Shown here in pieces: positions 46,801 to 53,898 of a stretch of 64,000 nucleotides of DNA. Position numbers and translations under genes: made by a program. Under the pieces are notes generated by a model that did no database searches, was not told the DNA's origin, and worked only from the letters and a program-made list of their open reading frames with translations. Each line of letters begins with the position of its first letter. The stretch's first letter is position 1. The stretch is from Synechococcaceae cyanobacterium (GTDB lineage Bacteria; Cyanobacteriota; Cyanobacteriia; PCC-6307; Cyanobiaceae). The stretch lies in contig CANCJV010000010.1 in assembly GCA_947378425.1 (NCBI GenBank), forward strand, positions 16,728-80,727, in the 5' to 3' direction.

Positions 46801-47703
46801 ACCGCGGGCCTCGACTTCGGCCGCCAGTTCCGTCGCGCTGGTCATCCAGTCGCGCACGGCCATGTGCGCTTCGACGCCATTGATGAACACCGGCAGCGGG
46901 ATCAACCGGGCGGCCTCGAAGGCGTGGATCAGCTGGGGGATGTAGGGCTGATCGGTGATCACATGCTTGCGGTAGAGCAACAAGCCCACCACCGGCCAGT
47001 TGTCCTGCTGCGGCGCGCTGCGGGGGCGGCTGCGATGAAACCAGGCCAGGTAGGCCTGGGGGTCCTGGAAGTAGCCGTCGTGATCGGGATGGCAGAGGCC
47101 GAGATCGGGCGATTGCCGCAGCGGCGGGATCGCGGAAGGCCTGAGGCCCAGGCCATGGCGGGCCAGATACAAAAACAGGGCGGTGACGTTCTCGCTGCCG
47201 CCCCCATTCCAGTAGCTGTAAAGGATCAGCCAGTGGCGGAGATCCTGGGCGCGGCGGGAGGGCAGGAAGCGCAGCAGCTTCGGCCCCACCTTGAGGAAGC
47301 CGATGTAGCCGGCCAGCTTGTCCTCCTCGCGGCCGCTGCCGAACTTGGCCAGCAGCGCCTGGATCGGACGGGGCATGCCGGCGCTGCTGCCGCTGATCGT
47401 GAAGCGGCCGAAACAGGTGAGCGCCATCAGTTCGAGCGCCGACTCGAACACCAGCCGGATCGGCACGGTCGCCGCGTGCTGACGCAGCCACTCCACCTGG
47501 TCGAAATCGAAGATCAGGCTGGCGAAGAAGGCATCAGCCGCTGCCAGCGCCGCTGCCACGCGGGTGGGATCGTCGGTCAGATCGCGATCACTGAAGACGG
47601 CGATCTCCAGCTCGGGGCAGTGCGCCATCGCCCGCTCGGCCGCCTGGCGGTAGAGGCCGGCGTTGAAGGCTTCGAAGCCGGCCAGCAGCACGATGCGTTT
47701 CAT
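43819..47703 (-). CDS. chlH: ChlH/BchH-family tetrapyrrole chelatase large subunit, divergent paralogue
   Basis: The product of about 1294 residues binds the porphyrin and metal. The N-terminus (RIVLLAGFEAFNAGLYRQAA; ADAFFASLIFDFDQVEWLR) is the BchH/ChlH-type domain, not CobN. VLHFGMHGTLEWLPG, NNPSESMLAKRRGYGV, TGRNIHALDPYRMPSPGAL and VLWGLDAIKTRGESLA-like segments are family motifs. It lacks the usual cyanobacterial ChlH opening and has a low-complexity insert (SLGEGPGEGEERSQAE...), with a C-terminal part (YYANTGGLKRAAEV) that recalls CobN. It may be a second ChlH or a cobalt-related form. Start ATG 47703 (KRIVLLAG); a GTG 26 codons earlier lies inside the 12-base motif and is unlikely. Confidence 0.82.
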   Translation of the reverse strand: MKRIVLLAGFEAFNAGLYRQAAERAMAHCPELEIAVFSDRDLTDDPTRVAAALAAADAFFASLIFDFDQVEWLRQHAATVPIRLVFESALELMALTCFGRFTISGSSAGMPRPIQALLAKFGSGREEDKLAGYIGFLKVGPKLLRFLPSRRAQDLRHWLILYSYWNGGGSENVTALFLYLARHGLGLRPSAIPPLRQSPDLGLCHPDHDGYFQDPQAYLAWFHRSRPRSAPQQDNWPVVGLLLYRKHVITDQPYIPQLIHAFEAARLIPLPVFINGVEAHMAVRDWMTSATELAAEVEARGARRQAVAVDAIVSTIGFPLVGGPAGSMEAGRREQVAQRILVAKNVPYVVAAPLLIQDLHSWTHHGIGGLQSVVLFALPELDGAIDPVPLGGLVGDRIYLIPERLRRLTGRLNAWIALRRRPAAERRVAIVLYGFPPGYGATGTAALLNVPDSLLALLQAMAAQGYRLGPLPASGEELIRQVKEADDTWVSRIPAGERFEDWTGASVTVETLRQWLGPLHTSRIEKQWGPLADTGIRTLAGRFLLGGVQLGNIWIGVQPPLGVAGDPMRLMHERDLTPHPQYAAFYGWLRHGFQADVVLHFGMHGTLEWLPGSPLGNTGYSWPDLLLGHLPHLYVYAANNPSESMLAKRRGYGVIVSHNVPPYGRAGLYRELIALRDLIAEYREDPVRNAPLSEGILKQVSDSGLDADCPAPENARADRQAFDAWVGRLSAYLQRLETRLFSSGLHTLGQPPDQEQRLAYLKAYVGPALREELLEAISRLTPAADEPALRAQAAELEHQYPSLGEGPGEGEERSQAETPAGAGDAVDPAQPPTASGEAQGGERSARLLDALRVCQLLARCSEELDHLLAGLDGQYIPPAPGGDLLRDGPGVLPTGRNIHALDPYRMPSPGALLRGRQMAQRILEQHRAENDGAWPETVAVMLWGLDAIKTRGESLAILLELVGAEPVKESTGRIVRYELRLLESLDHPRIDVLVNLSGIFRDSFVNIVELLDDLFRRAADVDEPPERNAIRRHALQLAAEGIANPSARLFSNPAGDFGSLVNDRVTDANWESGEELAGTWQGRNVFSYGRADKGEARPQVLAALLRSTDRVVQQIDSVEYGLTDIQEYYANTGGLKRAAEVAQQAIRPGGRVAASFVESFSRDTTPRDLEELLRLEYRTKLLNPRWAQAMAAMGSGGAYEISQRMTALIGWGGTSGFRDPWVYDQAADTYAFDPAMAQRLRQANPEAFRNVVGRMLEAHSRGLWDAPAEKIDRLRNLHDLTDAELEGVTVAAGS

Positions 47704-47772
47704 GCCCGGCCCCCGTCCTGCCCTGGCTGAATTCTGTGGCGAAGCCCCCACAGGCACCCGTGTCGTCGCATG

Positions 47773-47784
47773 GACTGACACAAG
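47773..47784 (-). promoter_or_regulatory. 12-base motif CTTGTGTCAGTC upstream of the chelatase operon
   Basis: This element (minus-strand reading) lies 70 bases upstream of the chelatase start. The identical 12 bases occur 92 bases upstream of the cry-DASH start, on the same strand. It may be an operator or an upstream promoter element; no obvious -10 box is spaced with it. Confidence 0.4.
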
Positions 47785-47907
47785 CTGCCCAGCTCTGCCC
47801 TGTGCTGAGCAAGAACAGCCCGGAGACCGTCCGATCAGCTGCGGATCAGCATCGACGGCCCCCGGGGGGAGGACAACGAGGGGGCCAAGGGCTGGAGATG
47901 GCGTGGA

Positions 47908-48669
47908 TCAGGCCCCGGGACGGCAGCTCATGAAGGGATCCAGGAAACTGAGCGGCCGGGCCATGGTGGCCGAGAAGCCGAGGATGGCCCGGTCCCGGTG
48001 GCTGTAGAGCAGGGTGTCGTCCGTCTCCAGCAGGAAGGTGCCACCCCGCTGGGTGAGAAAGTCATCGCGCGGCACGTAGGTGCGCCAGTGGCCCAGCACC
48101 TCGGCCATGTTGCGCAGACGGATCGTGGCCAGCTCGAAGGGCCGCTGGAAGCCGCTGCCGCCGGCCCTGGCGAAGACCTTCCCCTGGATCGGGGGCAGCG
48201 GTCCGGCCTGGATCGTCTCATCGTCGGCGATGCGCTGGGGAGCGGAGCGATCTCCCGTGTAGCCGCGCAGCACCTCCGCCAGGGTGCCGGGGGAACCGAT
48301 GCCGGCACACATCAACAGCAGGTTCGGCCAGGCACCGCCGACCTGCCGCAGGCCCGCATACAACCCCAGGTCCCGGTGCAGCTGCGGCTCGTCCTCCACC
48401 ACCAGGCGATCGCTGGGAAAACCCGTGAAGGCACAGAAGCGTTGGCGGCCGGCCTCGTTGCCGATGCCGATCGCCAGCACGGCGATCCCGGCGGAGTGCA
48501 GCTGCGGCATCACGGGCACCAGGGCCTGGGCATATTCGAGGCTGTCGAAATCCCCCAGCTGGCTCAGCAGCAGCACCAGGCGGCGCTGGCCCCGGCCCAT
48601 GCCGGCCACGGGTTCAAGACGCTCAAGCAGGGCTTCAGGGGCCTGGGCACGCCGATCGGGGCTGGGCAT
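47908..48669 (-). CDS. Peroxiredoxin-like (AhpC/TSA-related) protein
   Basis: From ATG 48669 the 253-residue product has a thioredoxin-fold pattern: RLVLLLSQLGDFDSLEYAQA, then GIAVLAIGIGNEAGRQRFCA with a candidate Cys, FTGFPSDRLVVEDEPQLHR, and a cyanobacterial C-terminal extension (FQRPFELATIRLRNMAEVLG; LGFSATMARPLSF). Relatives are annotated as AhpC/TSA-family proteins, but peroxidase activity is unproven because the T-x-x-C motif is absent. It follows the photolyase gene by 14 bases, the third gene of that operon. Confidence 0.72.
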   Translation of the reverse strand: MPSPDRRAQAPEALLERLEPVAGMGRGQRRLVLLLSQLGDFDSLEYAQALVPVMPQLHSAGIAVLAIGIGNEAGRQRFCAFTGFPSDRLVVEDEPQLHRDLGLYAGLRQVGGAWPNLLLMCAGIGSPGTLAEVLRGYTGDRSAPQRIADDETIQAGPLPPIQGKVFARAGGSGFQRPFELATIRLRNMAEVLGHWRTYVPRDDFLTQRGGTFLLETDDTLLYSHRDRAILGFSATMARPLSFLDPFMSCRPGA

Positions 48670-48683
48670 GGGCAGGGCGACAG

Positions 48684-50198
48684 TCAGGTGGGCCCCATGG
48701 TGGCGCGCTCCAGAAAGGTTTCGGCAGCGGCGGCCAGACTCTGGCGCCGGGCGGGCTCGATCCGATCCAACAGGCTCACCATCATCGACAGGCGTGGATT
48801 GGCGCGAAAGAAGTCGCGGTGGCGCTCGATGAAGCGCCAGTAGAGGCCATCCCAGATCTCGCACCAGGGCCCGCGCTTGAAATCTCCCATCTTGAGGATG
48901 TAGTTGGAGCCGCAGATGTAGGGCTTGGTGGCGAAGATGCCGCCGTCACTCATCTGGCCCATGCCGTAGACGTTCGGACCCATCACCCATTCGTAGGAAT
49001 CCAGGTAGCGCTCCATGAACCAGCGCTGCACCTGCCGCGGCTCGATCTCGCAGAGCAGCATCAGGTTGCTGATCACCATCAGCCGCTCGATGTGATGGTT
49101 GTAGCCCAGGCGATTGACGCGCTGGATCGCCGTATCCAGGGGCGGCAGGCCGCTGCTGCCGTCGTTCCAGCAGGGCGCCAGCTGGCGGTGGTGGTTCCAG
49201 AAGTTGCTGCTGGCCTGGCGTTCGCCGTGCTCCCGATCGATGCCGCGCACGAACTCGCGCCAACCGATCAGCTGGCGCAGGAATCCCTCCAGGGAAGCGA
49301 TCGGCAGCGGCTGGCCCCTTTCCTGGCGGCCCTGCTGCTGGCGCAGGAGGGCCCCGATCACCTCGGCCGGTGTCAGCAGCCCCAGGTTGAGCAGGGGCGA
49401 GAGCAGGGAGTGGTGCAGGGTGGCGTGGCTGCGGCTGAGGGCGTCCTCGTAGGGGCCGAAATCGTCGAGCCGTTCCTGCAGAAAGCGCTGCAGCCAGGAG
49501 CGGGCGCCGGCGTGATCAAAGGGAATCCACAGCGCCCCGAGCTCGCCGGGATGGTCGGCGAAGTGGCGGGCGATCAGGGCGCGCACTTCCGGCTCATGGG
49601 GGCTGGCAGGCACCGCCGGCAGGGATGGCTCCTGGTAGTCCTTGGGCAAACGGCGGCGGTTGTCGACATCGAAGCTCCAGCGCCCCCCCGTGGGGCTGCC
49701 GTCGGCTTCGAGCAGCAAGCCCAGGCGGCGGCGCTGGCGCTCGTAGAAGGTTTTCATGAAGGGGCGGCGGCGCCCTGCGAACCAGGCCCGGCTTTCGGCG
49801 ACGGATTCGAGAAAGGCGGGCGACGGCAACACGGTGAGCGGCGACGCCCGTTCCAGGCAGAACTGCTCCAGACGGGCCTCAAAGCCCCGATCGGCGATCT
49901 CCGCCACCCGCAGCTCCTCGTGGCCCGCCAGCGAGGCCGCCAGCCGCTGCCAGAAGGACACGCCGGCCGACGCCGGCAACTCGAAATAGTCCACCGCCAG
50001 GCCATGCGCCAGCAGGGCATCGCGGAAACTGCGCATCGCCACGAAGGTGTGGAGCAGGCGCAGCTTGTGGTAGCGGTAGCTGGAGGCAACGGCGAGGTCT
50101 TCGATCATCAGGACGCGATCGCCCGCCTGCAGCTGCAACGGCGAGGGGGACCACCAGTCGCTGTGGAGTTGATCGCCGAGGATCAGGGTGAGCGTCAT
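48684..50198 (-). CDS. Bacterial cryptochrome/photolyase (FeS-BCP clade), altered Fe-S site
   Basis: The 504-residue product starts TLTLILGDQLHSDWW and has VGWREFVRGID-like (LIGWREFVRGI), NRLGYNHHIERLMV, YEWVMGPNVYGMGQMSDGG and FATKPYICGSNYILKMGDF, all typical of the CryPro/PhrB group that repairs (6-4) photoproducts. Canonical members use four Cys for a 4Fe-4S cluster, including a C-x2-C pair after the M-S-D segment. Here KMGDFKRGPWCEIWDGLYW keeps only one Cys in that place, with others at LLCEIEP and YICG, so the cluster is probably altered or missing. The start ATG 50198 lies 4 bases after the cry-DASH stop (operon); an in-frame ATG at 50240 is possible. Confidence 0.85.
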   Translation of the reverse strand: MTLTLILGDQLHSDWWSPSPLQLQAGDRVLMIEDLAVASSYRYHKLRLLHTFVAMRSFRDALLAHGLAVDYFELPASAGVSFWQRLAASLAGHEELRVAEIADRGFEARLEQFCLERASPLTVLPSPAFLESVAESRAWFAGRRRPFMKTFYERQRRRLGLLLEADGSPTGGRWSFDVDNRRRLPKDYQEPSLPAVPASPHEPEVRALIARHFADHPGELGALWIPFDHAGARSWLQRFLQERLDDFGPYEDALSRSHATLHHSLLSPLLNLGLLTPAEVIGALLRQQQGRQERGQPLPIASLEGFLRQLIGWREFVRGIDREHGERQASSNFWNHHRQLAPCWNDGSSGLPPLDTAIQRVNRLGYNHHIERLMVISNLMLLCEIEPRQVQRWFMERYLDSYEWVMGPNVYGMGQMSDGGIFATKPYICGSNYILKMGDFKRGPWCEIWDGLYWRFIERHRDFFRANPRLSMMVSLLDRIEPARRQSLAAAAETFLERATMGPT

Positions 50199-50202
50199 CG
50201 GA

Positions 50203-51447
50203 TCAGGTCCATCGCTGGCGGTGGGTGTCGTCAGGGTCATAGAGGCGCCGCTGCCGCTCCAGATCGAAGCGCCGTGGCGGGCCGCCGAAGCTGCGCGGGT
50301 CGGAGCCGACGCCGGCGAGATAGGCCCAGTTGCCCGTGTTCAGGGCCGGCTGCGCATCGATCAGCAGCCACTCGAAGAAGCGGGCCCCCCAGGTCCAGGG
50401 CAGCCGCAGCTCGTTGACGAAGTGGGAGGCCACCCACTGGCGGCCCCGGTTGGAGAGGTAGCCCGTGGCCAGCAGCTCCCGCAGCTGGGCATCGATCAGG
50501 GGGTGGCCACTGTCGGCCCGGGTCCAGCGCCGGAAACGCTCGCGGTCCGGCTCGCCGTTGGGCGGCTCACCGTTGGGCGGCTCCGCATTGGGCGGCCGCC
50601 CCTGGATACCGCCCAGGGCGTGGAAGGAGGCGCCATGGCGCTGCTCCGACCAGAGGAAGAACTCGCGCCAGAGCAGTTCCTGCTGGAACCACGTCGATCC
50701 CTCGTCGGCGCCATGGAGAGCCTGATAGCGCAGCACGTCCGCCCAGATGCGCCGCACCGAGAGGGAGCCGATGCCCAGAAACGGGGAGAACTTCGACGAG
50801 AACTCCGTCCCCACCAGCTCATTGCGGCTCGCCTTGTAGTGACGCAGGCCGTCGGACAAGAACACGTAGTGCTGCAAGCGGGCCAGGGCGCTGGGCTCAT
50901 CGCCGCGAAAGGGAAAGGCGCTGCGGGGATCGCCGCTGGCGGACGCGGGCAGGGGAGCCTGGCTCTGGGGCTGCAGCCACTCCCGGGGCCAGCCCTCGAG
51001 GCCAGCACCCAGGCCGGAGAGATCGGCTGGGGACTGGGGCGGCAAGGGCGCCTGCTGCAAGCCGCGGCGGAACTCAGCGAAGACCCGCGGAAACGAGGCC
51101 GGCGCGAGCGGCCAGTCATCGAACAGCCGGCTCTCCTGGCAGGGCAGCACCGCCTCTGGCCGTAACAGGTCCCCATGGGCGGCCAGCGCCGACTCGGTGC
51201 TGAGCTGGGGGAACTGGAGCAGGGGAATGGCCGCCGCCGTCAGGCGGGCTTGCAACGAGGCCAGGGCCTGGGCGGCCAGCCGCCGTTGATGGGGTCCCCG
51301 CAGCCGCTGGCCTTCGGGCCGGCAGGCCAGCACGATCAGGCGGCCACCGCCCTGACGGGCCAGGGCCACGGCGGCGTCGAAGGCGGGCTGATCGTCGAGG
51401 CGCAGCTGCCCCTCCAGGGCCACCGCAATGGTGCTGGCGCTCGCCAT
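50203..51447 (-). CDS. Cryptochrome DASH / FAD-binding photolyase
   Basis: From ATG 51447 the 414-residue product has an N-terminal photolyase alpha/beta domain (IAVALEGQLRLDDQPAFDAA) and the FAD domain: ELVGTEFSSKFSPFLGIGSL, WFQQELLWREFFLWSEQ, ATGYLSNRGRQWVASHFVNE, FFEWLLIDAQPALNTGNWAY and AGVGSDPR. These match CRY-DASH proteins, which bind FAD and act in blue-light sensing or single-strand photorepair. A short tandem P-P-N-(A/G)-E insert (50557-50601 in DNA) lies before the RW-x-R-A-D-S-G-H-P-L-I-D-A segment. It is the first gene of a three-gene operon. Confidence 0.9.
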   Translation of the reverse strand: MASASTIAVALEGQLRLDDQPAFDAAVALARQGGGRLIVLACRPEGQRLRGPHQRRLAAQALASLQARLTAAAIPLLQFPQLSTESALAAHGDLLRPEAVLPCQESRLFDDWPLAPASFPRVFAEFRRGLQQAPLPPQSPADLSGLGAGLEGWPREWLQPQSQAPLPASASGDPRSAFPFRGDEPSALARLQHYVFLSDGLRHYKASRNELVGTEFSSKFSPFLGIGSLSVRRIWADVLRYQALHGADEGSTWFQQELLWREFFLWSEQRHGASFHALGGIQGRPPNAEPPNGEPPNGEPDRERFRRWTRADSGHPLIDAQLRELLATGYLSNRGRQWVASHFVNELRLPWTWGARFFEWLLIDAQPALNTGNWAYLAGVGSDPRSFGGPPRRFDLERQRRLYDPDDTHRQRWT

Positions 51448-51538
51448 GGCGGCTTCGAGGAGCGGGCCCAGCCTGGCAGGTGCCAACCGCCCTTGTGTTC
51501 ATGGAGCTGCCGCCATGGCCATGCCCGGCCGACCATCT

Positions 51539-51550
51539 GACTGACACAAG
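51539..51550 (-). promoter_or_regulatory. 12-base motif CTTGTGTCAGTC upstream of the cry operon
   Basis: Identical in sequence and orientation to the element at 47773-47784. It lies 92 bases upstream of the cry-DASH start codon, between that gene and the methyltransferase end. Confidence 0.4.
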
Positions 51551-51591
51551 TCCATCTGGGTTGAGATGGGTCCGGGAGTCCGGGCGACAGA

Positions 51592-52269
51592 TCAGTCTGG
51601 AGGTGCGGCGCTCATCGAAGCCACGGACTCAACGTCCGGCCCATCCCCGGACGCAAAGAAAGAGGTGTTGGGCGGGTAATCGGAGCCCTGGAGAGCAGCC
51701 GCAAGCGAAGTTCGCCAGTCAAAACTCTGGGATCGGTTCAGGACACTGTGGTGCTTCTGGGCAATGATCGACGAATGACAATAGAGGCAACGGATCGCCT
51801 GACCCTTCAGGTATTCAGCTGCATCCTTGGCAAAGCGCCCAACCATGGGGGTGTCGAGACCGGAGTCAATCACCTTGAAGCCGAGACCAGGATTGAAGAG
51901 AATCTCCAAGCCTTTATGACTGAACTGCATGAAATGCCATGGCATTTCATGCAGAGTAAAGCTGAAATGTGTTTCGATGCAGACGTAACCGCCCACTCGG
52001 AGAACCTTGGCAATTTCTTCTGCAACCAGCCAAGGCATGGCGAGATGCTCAAAAACGGCGCCGGAGTAAACAATATCAAAGGAATCGCAGGCAAACAGTT
52101 CGGATAAGCGATGGGCGTCGCCAACGACGTCGACACCTGGTCCCTCAATAATGTCAAGCCCGGTATGGTCGCATTCGGGCAGATGTTGTTTGCATTCGCC
52201 ATCGGTGATTACCGAACGAGAACCAATTTCCAGGACTCGAATGGTTTTGCGATTCGCAAACGTGGCCAA
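51592..52269 (-). CDS. SAM-dependent methyltransferase, start unclear
   Basis: The product (225 residues from TTG 52269) has the class I motif RVLEIGSRSVITDG, then DVVGDAHRLSELF, FDIVYSGAVFEHLAMPWL and VLRVGGYVCIETHFSF, as in Methyltransf_11 proteins. Coherent protein-like sequence without start codon continues upstream in frame to about 52383 (LDRHLSPPDIWRPKIGRHQE), where a TAG ends it; the true N-terminus may have been frameshifted off. Composition is AT-richer than neighbours, as often in surface-polysaccharide genes. The likely substrate is a sugar, by context with the glycosyltransferases to its right. Confidence 0.65.
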   Translation of the reverse strand: MATFANRKTIRVLEIGSRSVITDGECKQHLPECDHTGLDIIEGPGVDVVGDAHRLSELFACDSFDIVYSGAVFEHLAMPWLVAEEIAKVLRVGGYVCIETHFSFTLHEMPWHFMQFSHKGLEILFNPGLGFKVIDSGLDTPMVGRFAKDAAEYLKGQAIRCLYCHSSIIAQKHHSVLNRSQSFDWRTSLAAALQGSDYPPNTSFFASGDGPDVESVASMSAAPPD

Positions 52270-52389
52270 CCAAGGAAGTATTTCTTGATGCCTGCCAATT
52301 TTCGGCCGCCAGATGTCGGGAGGAGAGAGGTGCCGATCGAGATCCGAAGGTGTTCCTACGACAAGCCTGTTAAGTCTTGCCTACTCATC

Positions 52390-52913
52390 TGCGTTCTTAT
52401 CGAGTTCGTCAGGCATTGATCAAGGCGCCATCTTCGCCAGGCAGTAAGTTATGACTTTAGCATCTTCAGATGCCACCGTCGTGGCCGAAGAGTCCGGGCA
52501 ATAGCATTGACGCCCAGATCAGCAGCTTCATCATCGAGGCATTGGCAAGACGAGGCCGCATGCCCAGGCATATCCAGAATTGAATCCAACCCCTGCCGGC
52601 AGGGAAGTGGGATCAGGCGAATGGCAGGCATGCGGCATGTCCTGATCGATGGCGATGACCGTGTGGACCTTGAGGAGGCGTGGATCATGTCCCGGTGCAG
52701 TCCAGGATCACCGAGGAAGGTCTGGTGGGGCTGCAGAAGGTGTTGGCAGAGCAGGAGGCGGTGAACGCGTGAAGGCCTGACACTTTTTTTGGTGATCCGA
52801 TCGCATGGAAACGACGCCAATCAGGCTGCGCTGGGCATGGGATTGGTTGTATCGCCGTCAGGGATCCAGCTCGTCCGGGCAGACCTTGAGCCTGGTGCTG
52901 CATTGGGTCCCTC
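52390..52913. other. Gap with a small coding fragment
   Basis: About 520 bases between two glycosylation genes. A plus-strand fragment reads HVLIDGDDRVDLEEAW and, one frame over, VPVQSRITEEGLVGLQKVLA ending at about 52772, suggesting a frameshifted small gene of unknown family. A run of seven T at 52784-52790 has no hairpin ahead of it. Confidence 0.3.
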
Positions 52914-53762
52914 TCAGTTTCCCCTGACCCGTATCAGCCCCGCCAGCGGCACCTTGCCAAGCTCCTTCTCCGGGTCAGTCACATACGAATTGGGCAGGTG
53001 ATGAACCAGGCAGCGAGGATCAATGCGTTGGCTGTTCACGTCGTAGCCCACCATGGGGCGGAATTGAAAGCCTGGGGGTACGTTCCAGAAGATGAGGCAT
53101 TGGTTCGCTCGTTCGCGAATTCCCCACTTGGTTTTGTCGATCTCCGCAGCTGGCATGCTCAGGTATTCTTCCATCAGCTCCCGATCCAGCAAGGCCAGGC
53201 CTTGGTAGGGGTAGTTGAGATTGAGGAAGGCGTAGCTGCCATCTTTGAGCACCAGTCTACTGGTGTCTTCGTAAATGGATGGGGCAAGTACATCGCTGCT
53301 ATAGAGAACCTTAGTAATCGGATCCACTTCATAGCGTATGAGGCCTGGATAGAGTCCGTATTGTTGCAGTCTTTGGCGCGCACTCATCCACCAGATCATG
53401 TTGGCCTGGGTGATGCGAATGTCATCCTCCAGATAGAGAAAGTGGCTGATGGTCGGGTCGGCGTCAAAGAGTTCTCTGGCCTTGGCGAGGTGGCACCACG
53501 TCAAGAGGTAGGGATGACCTAAAAGGGTTGGGCTGAGGATCTCGATATCCAGCTCATGGCAGTGAATGGCTGCCCTAATCGTCGCATGCTGCAGGATGTC
53601 GTTGGTGAAGATATAAGTCTTGACTGACTTCCCTAGGCTTGCAAATTCCTGGCAAATTGTCTGCAGATAGGTTAGCCGCTTTTCGACAAAGTGAAAGGTG
53701 ACGAAGATCGCCAGTTTGGTCGGCAAATGCATGAGATTCGACACCGTATTAGACCGTTCCAA
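52914..53762 (-). CDS. Glycosyltransferase-like protein (GT-A type)
   Basis: The 282-residue product has a Rossmann-like start (LAIFVTFHFVEKRLTYLQTI) and HFLYLEDDIRITQANMIWW, where the D-D-x pair resembles the nucleotide-sugar DXD site. WNVPPGFQFRPMVGYDVNSQ lies near the end. It lacks a membrane helix. Similar proteins of unknown specificity occur in polysaccharide clusters. The sequence is AT-richer than the genes to its right, suggesting a different origin. About 135 bases separate it from the upstream SPINDLY-type gene on the same strand. Confidence 0.55.
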   Translation of the reverse strand: MERSNTVSNLMHLPTKLAIFVTFHFVEKRLTYLQTICQEFASLGKSVKTYIFTNDILQHATIRAAIHCHELDIEILSPTLLGHPYLLTWCHLAKARELFDADPTISHFLYLEDDIRITQANMIWWMSARQRLQQYGLYPGLIRYEVDPITKVLYSSDVLAPSIYEDTSRLVLKDGSYAFLNLNYPYQGLALLDRELMEEYLSMPAAEIDKTKWGIRERANQCLIFWNVPPGFQFRPMVGYDVNSQRIDPRCLVHHLPNSYVTDPEKELGKVPLAGLIRVRGN

Positions 53763-53898
53763 GGAGCATAGACAAACAAAAGGCCTGCCAGGCCGGAGCT
53801 GGGAAGGGGCGGCGGCCAGATCGGGGCTGGGCCCTGTGAATGAATCCAGCGGGATCTACAGACTGCTGAAGGGTCGCAGCAGCTCATAGCCAATCGAC

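Noticed and set aside
43819..47703. CobN (aerobic cobaltochelatase large subunit)
   Set aside because: The N-terminal domain and the central H-F-G-M-H-G-T-L-E-W segment follow ChlH/BchH; only part of the C-terminus recalls CobN. A cobalt role is not excluded but the family call is ChlH.
43870..47730. Long plus-strand open frames (505 and 612 codons) opposite the chelatase gene
   Set aside because: They are antisense shadows of a high-GC gene; composition is Gly/Gln/His/Arg-rich and shows no family motif, while the minus strand encodes a complete ChlH-type protein.
47704..47907. Cobalamin riboswitch ahead of the chelatase operon
   Set aside because: No B12-box-like sequence or consistent stem arrangement could be seen in the 204-base upstream region.
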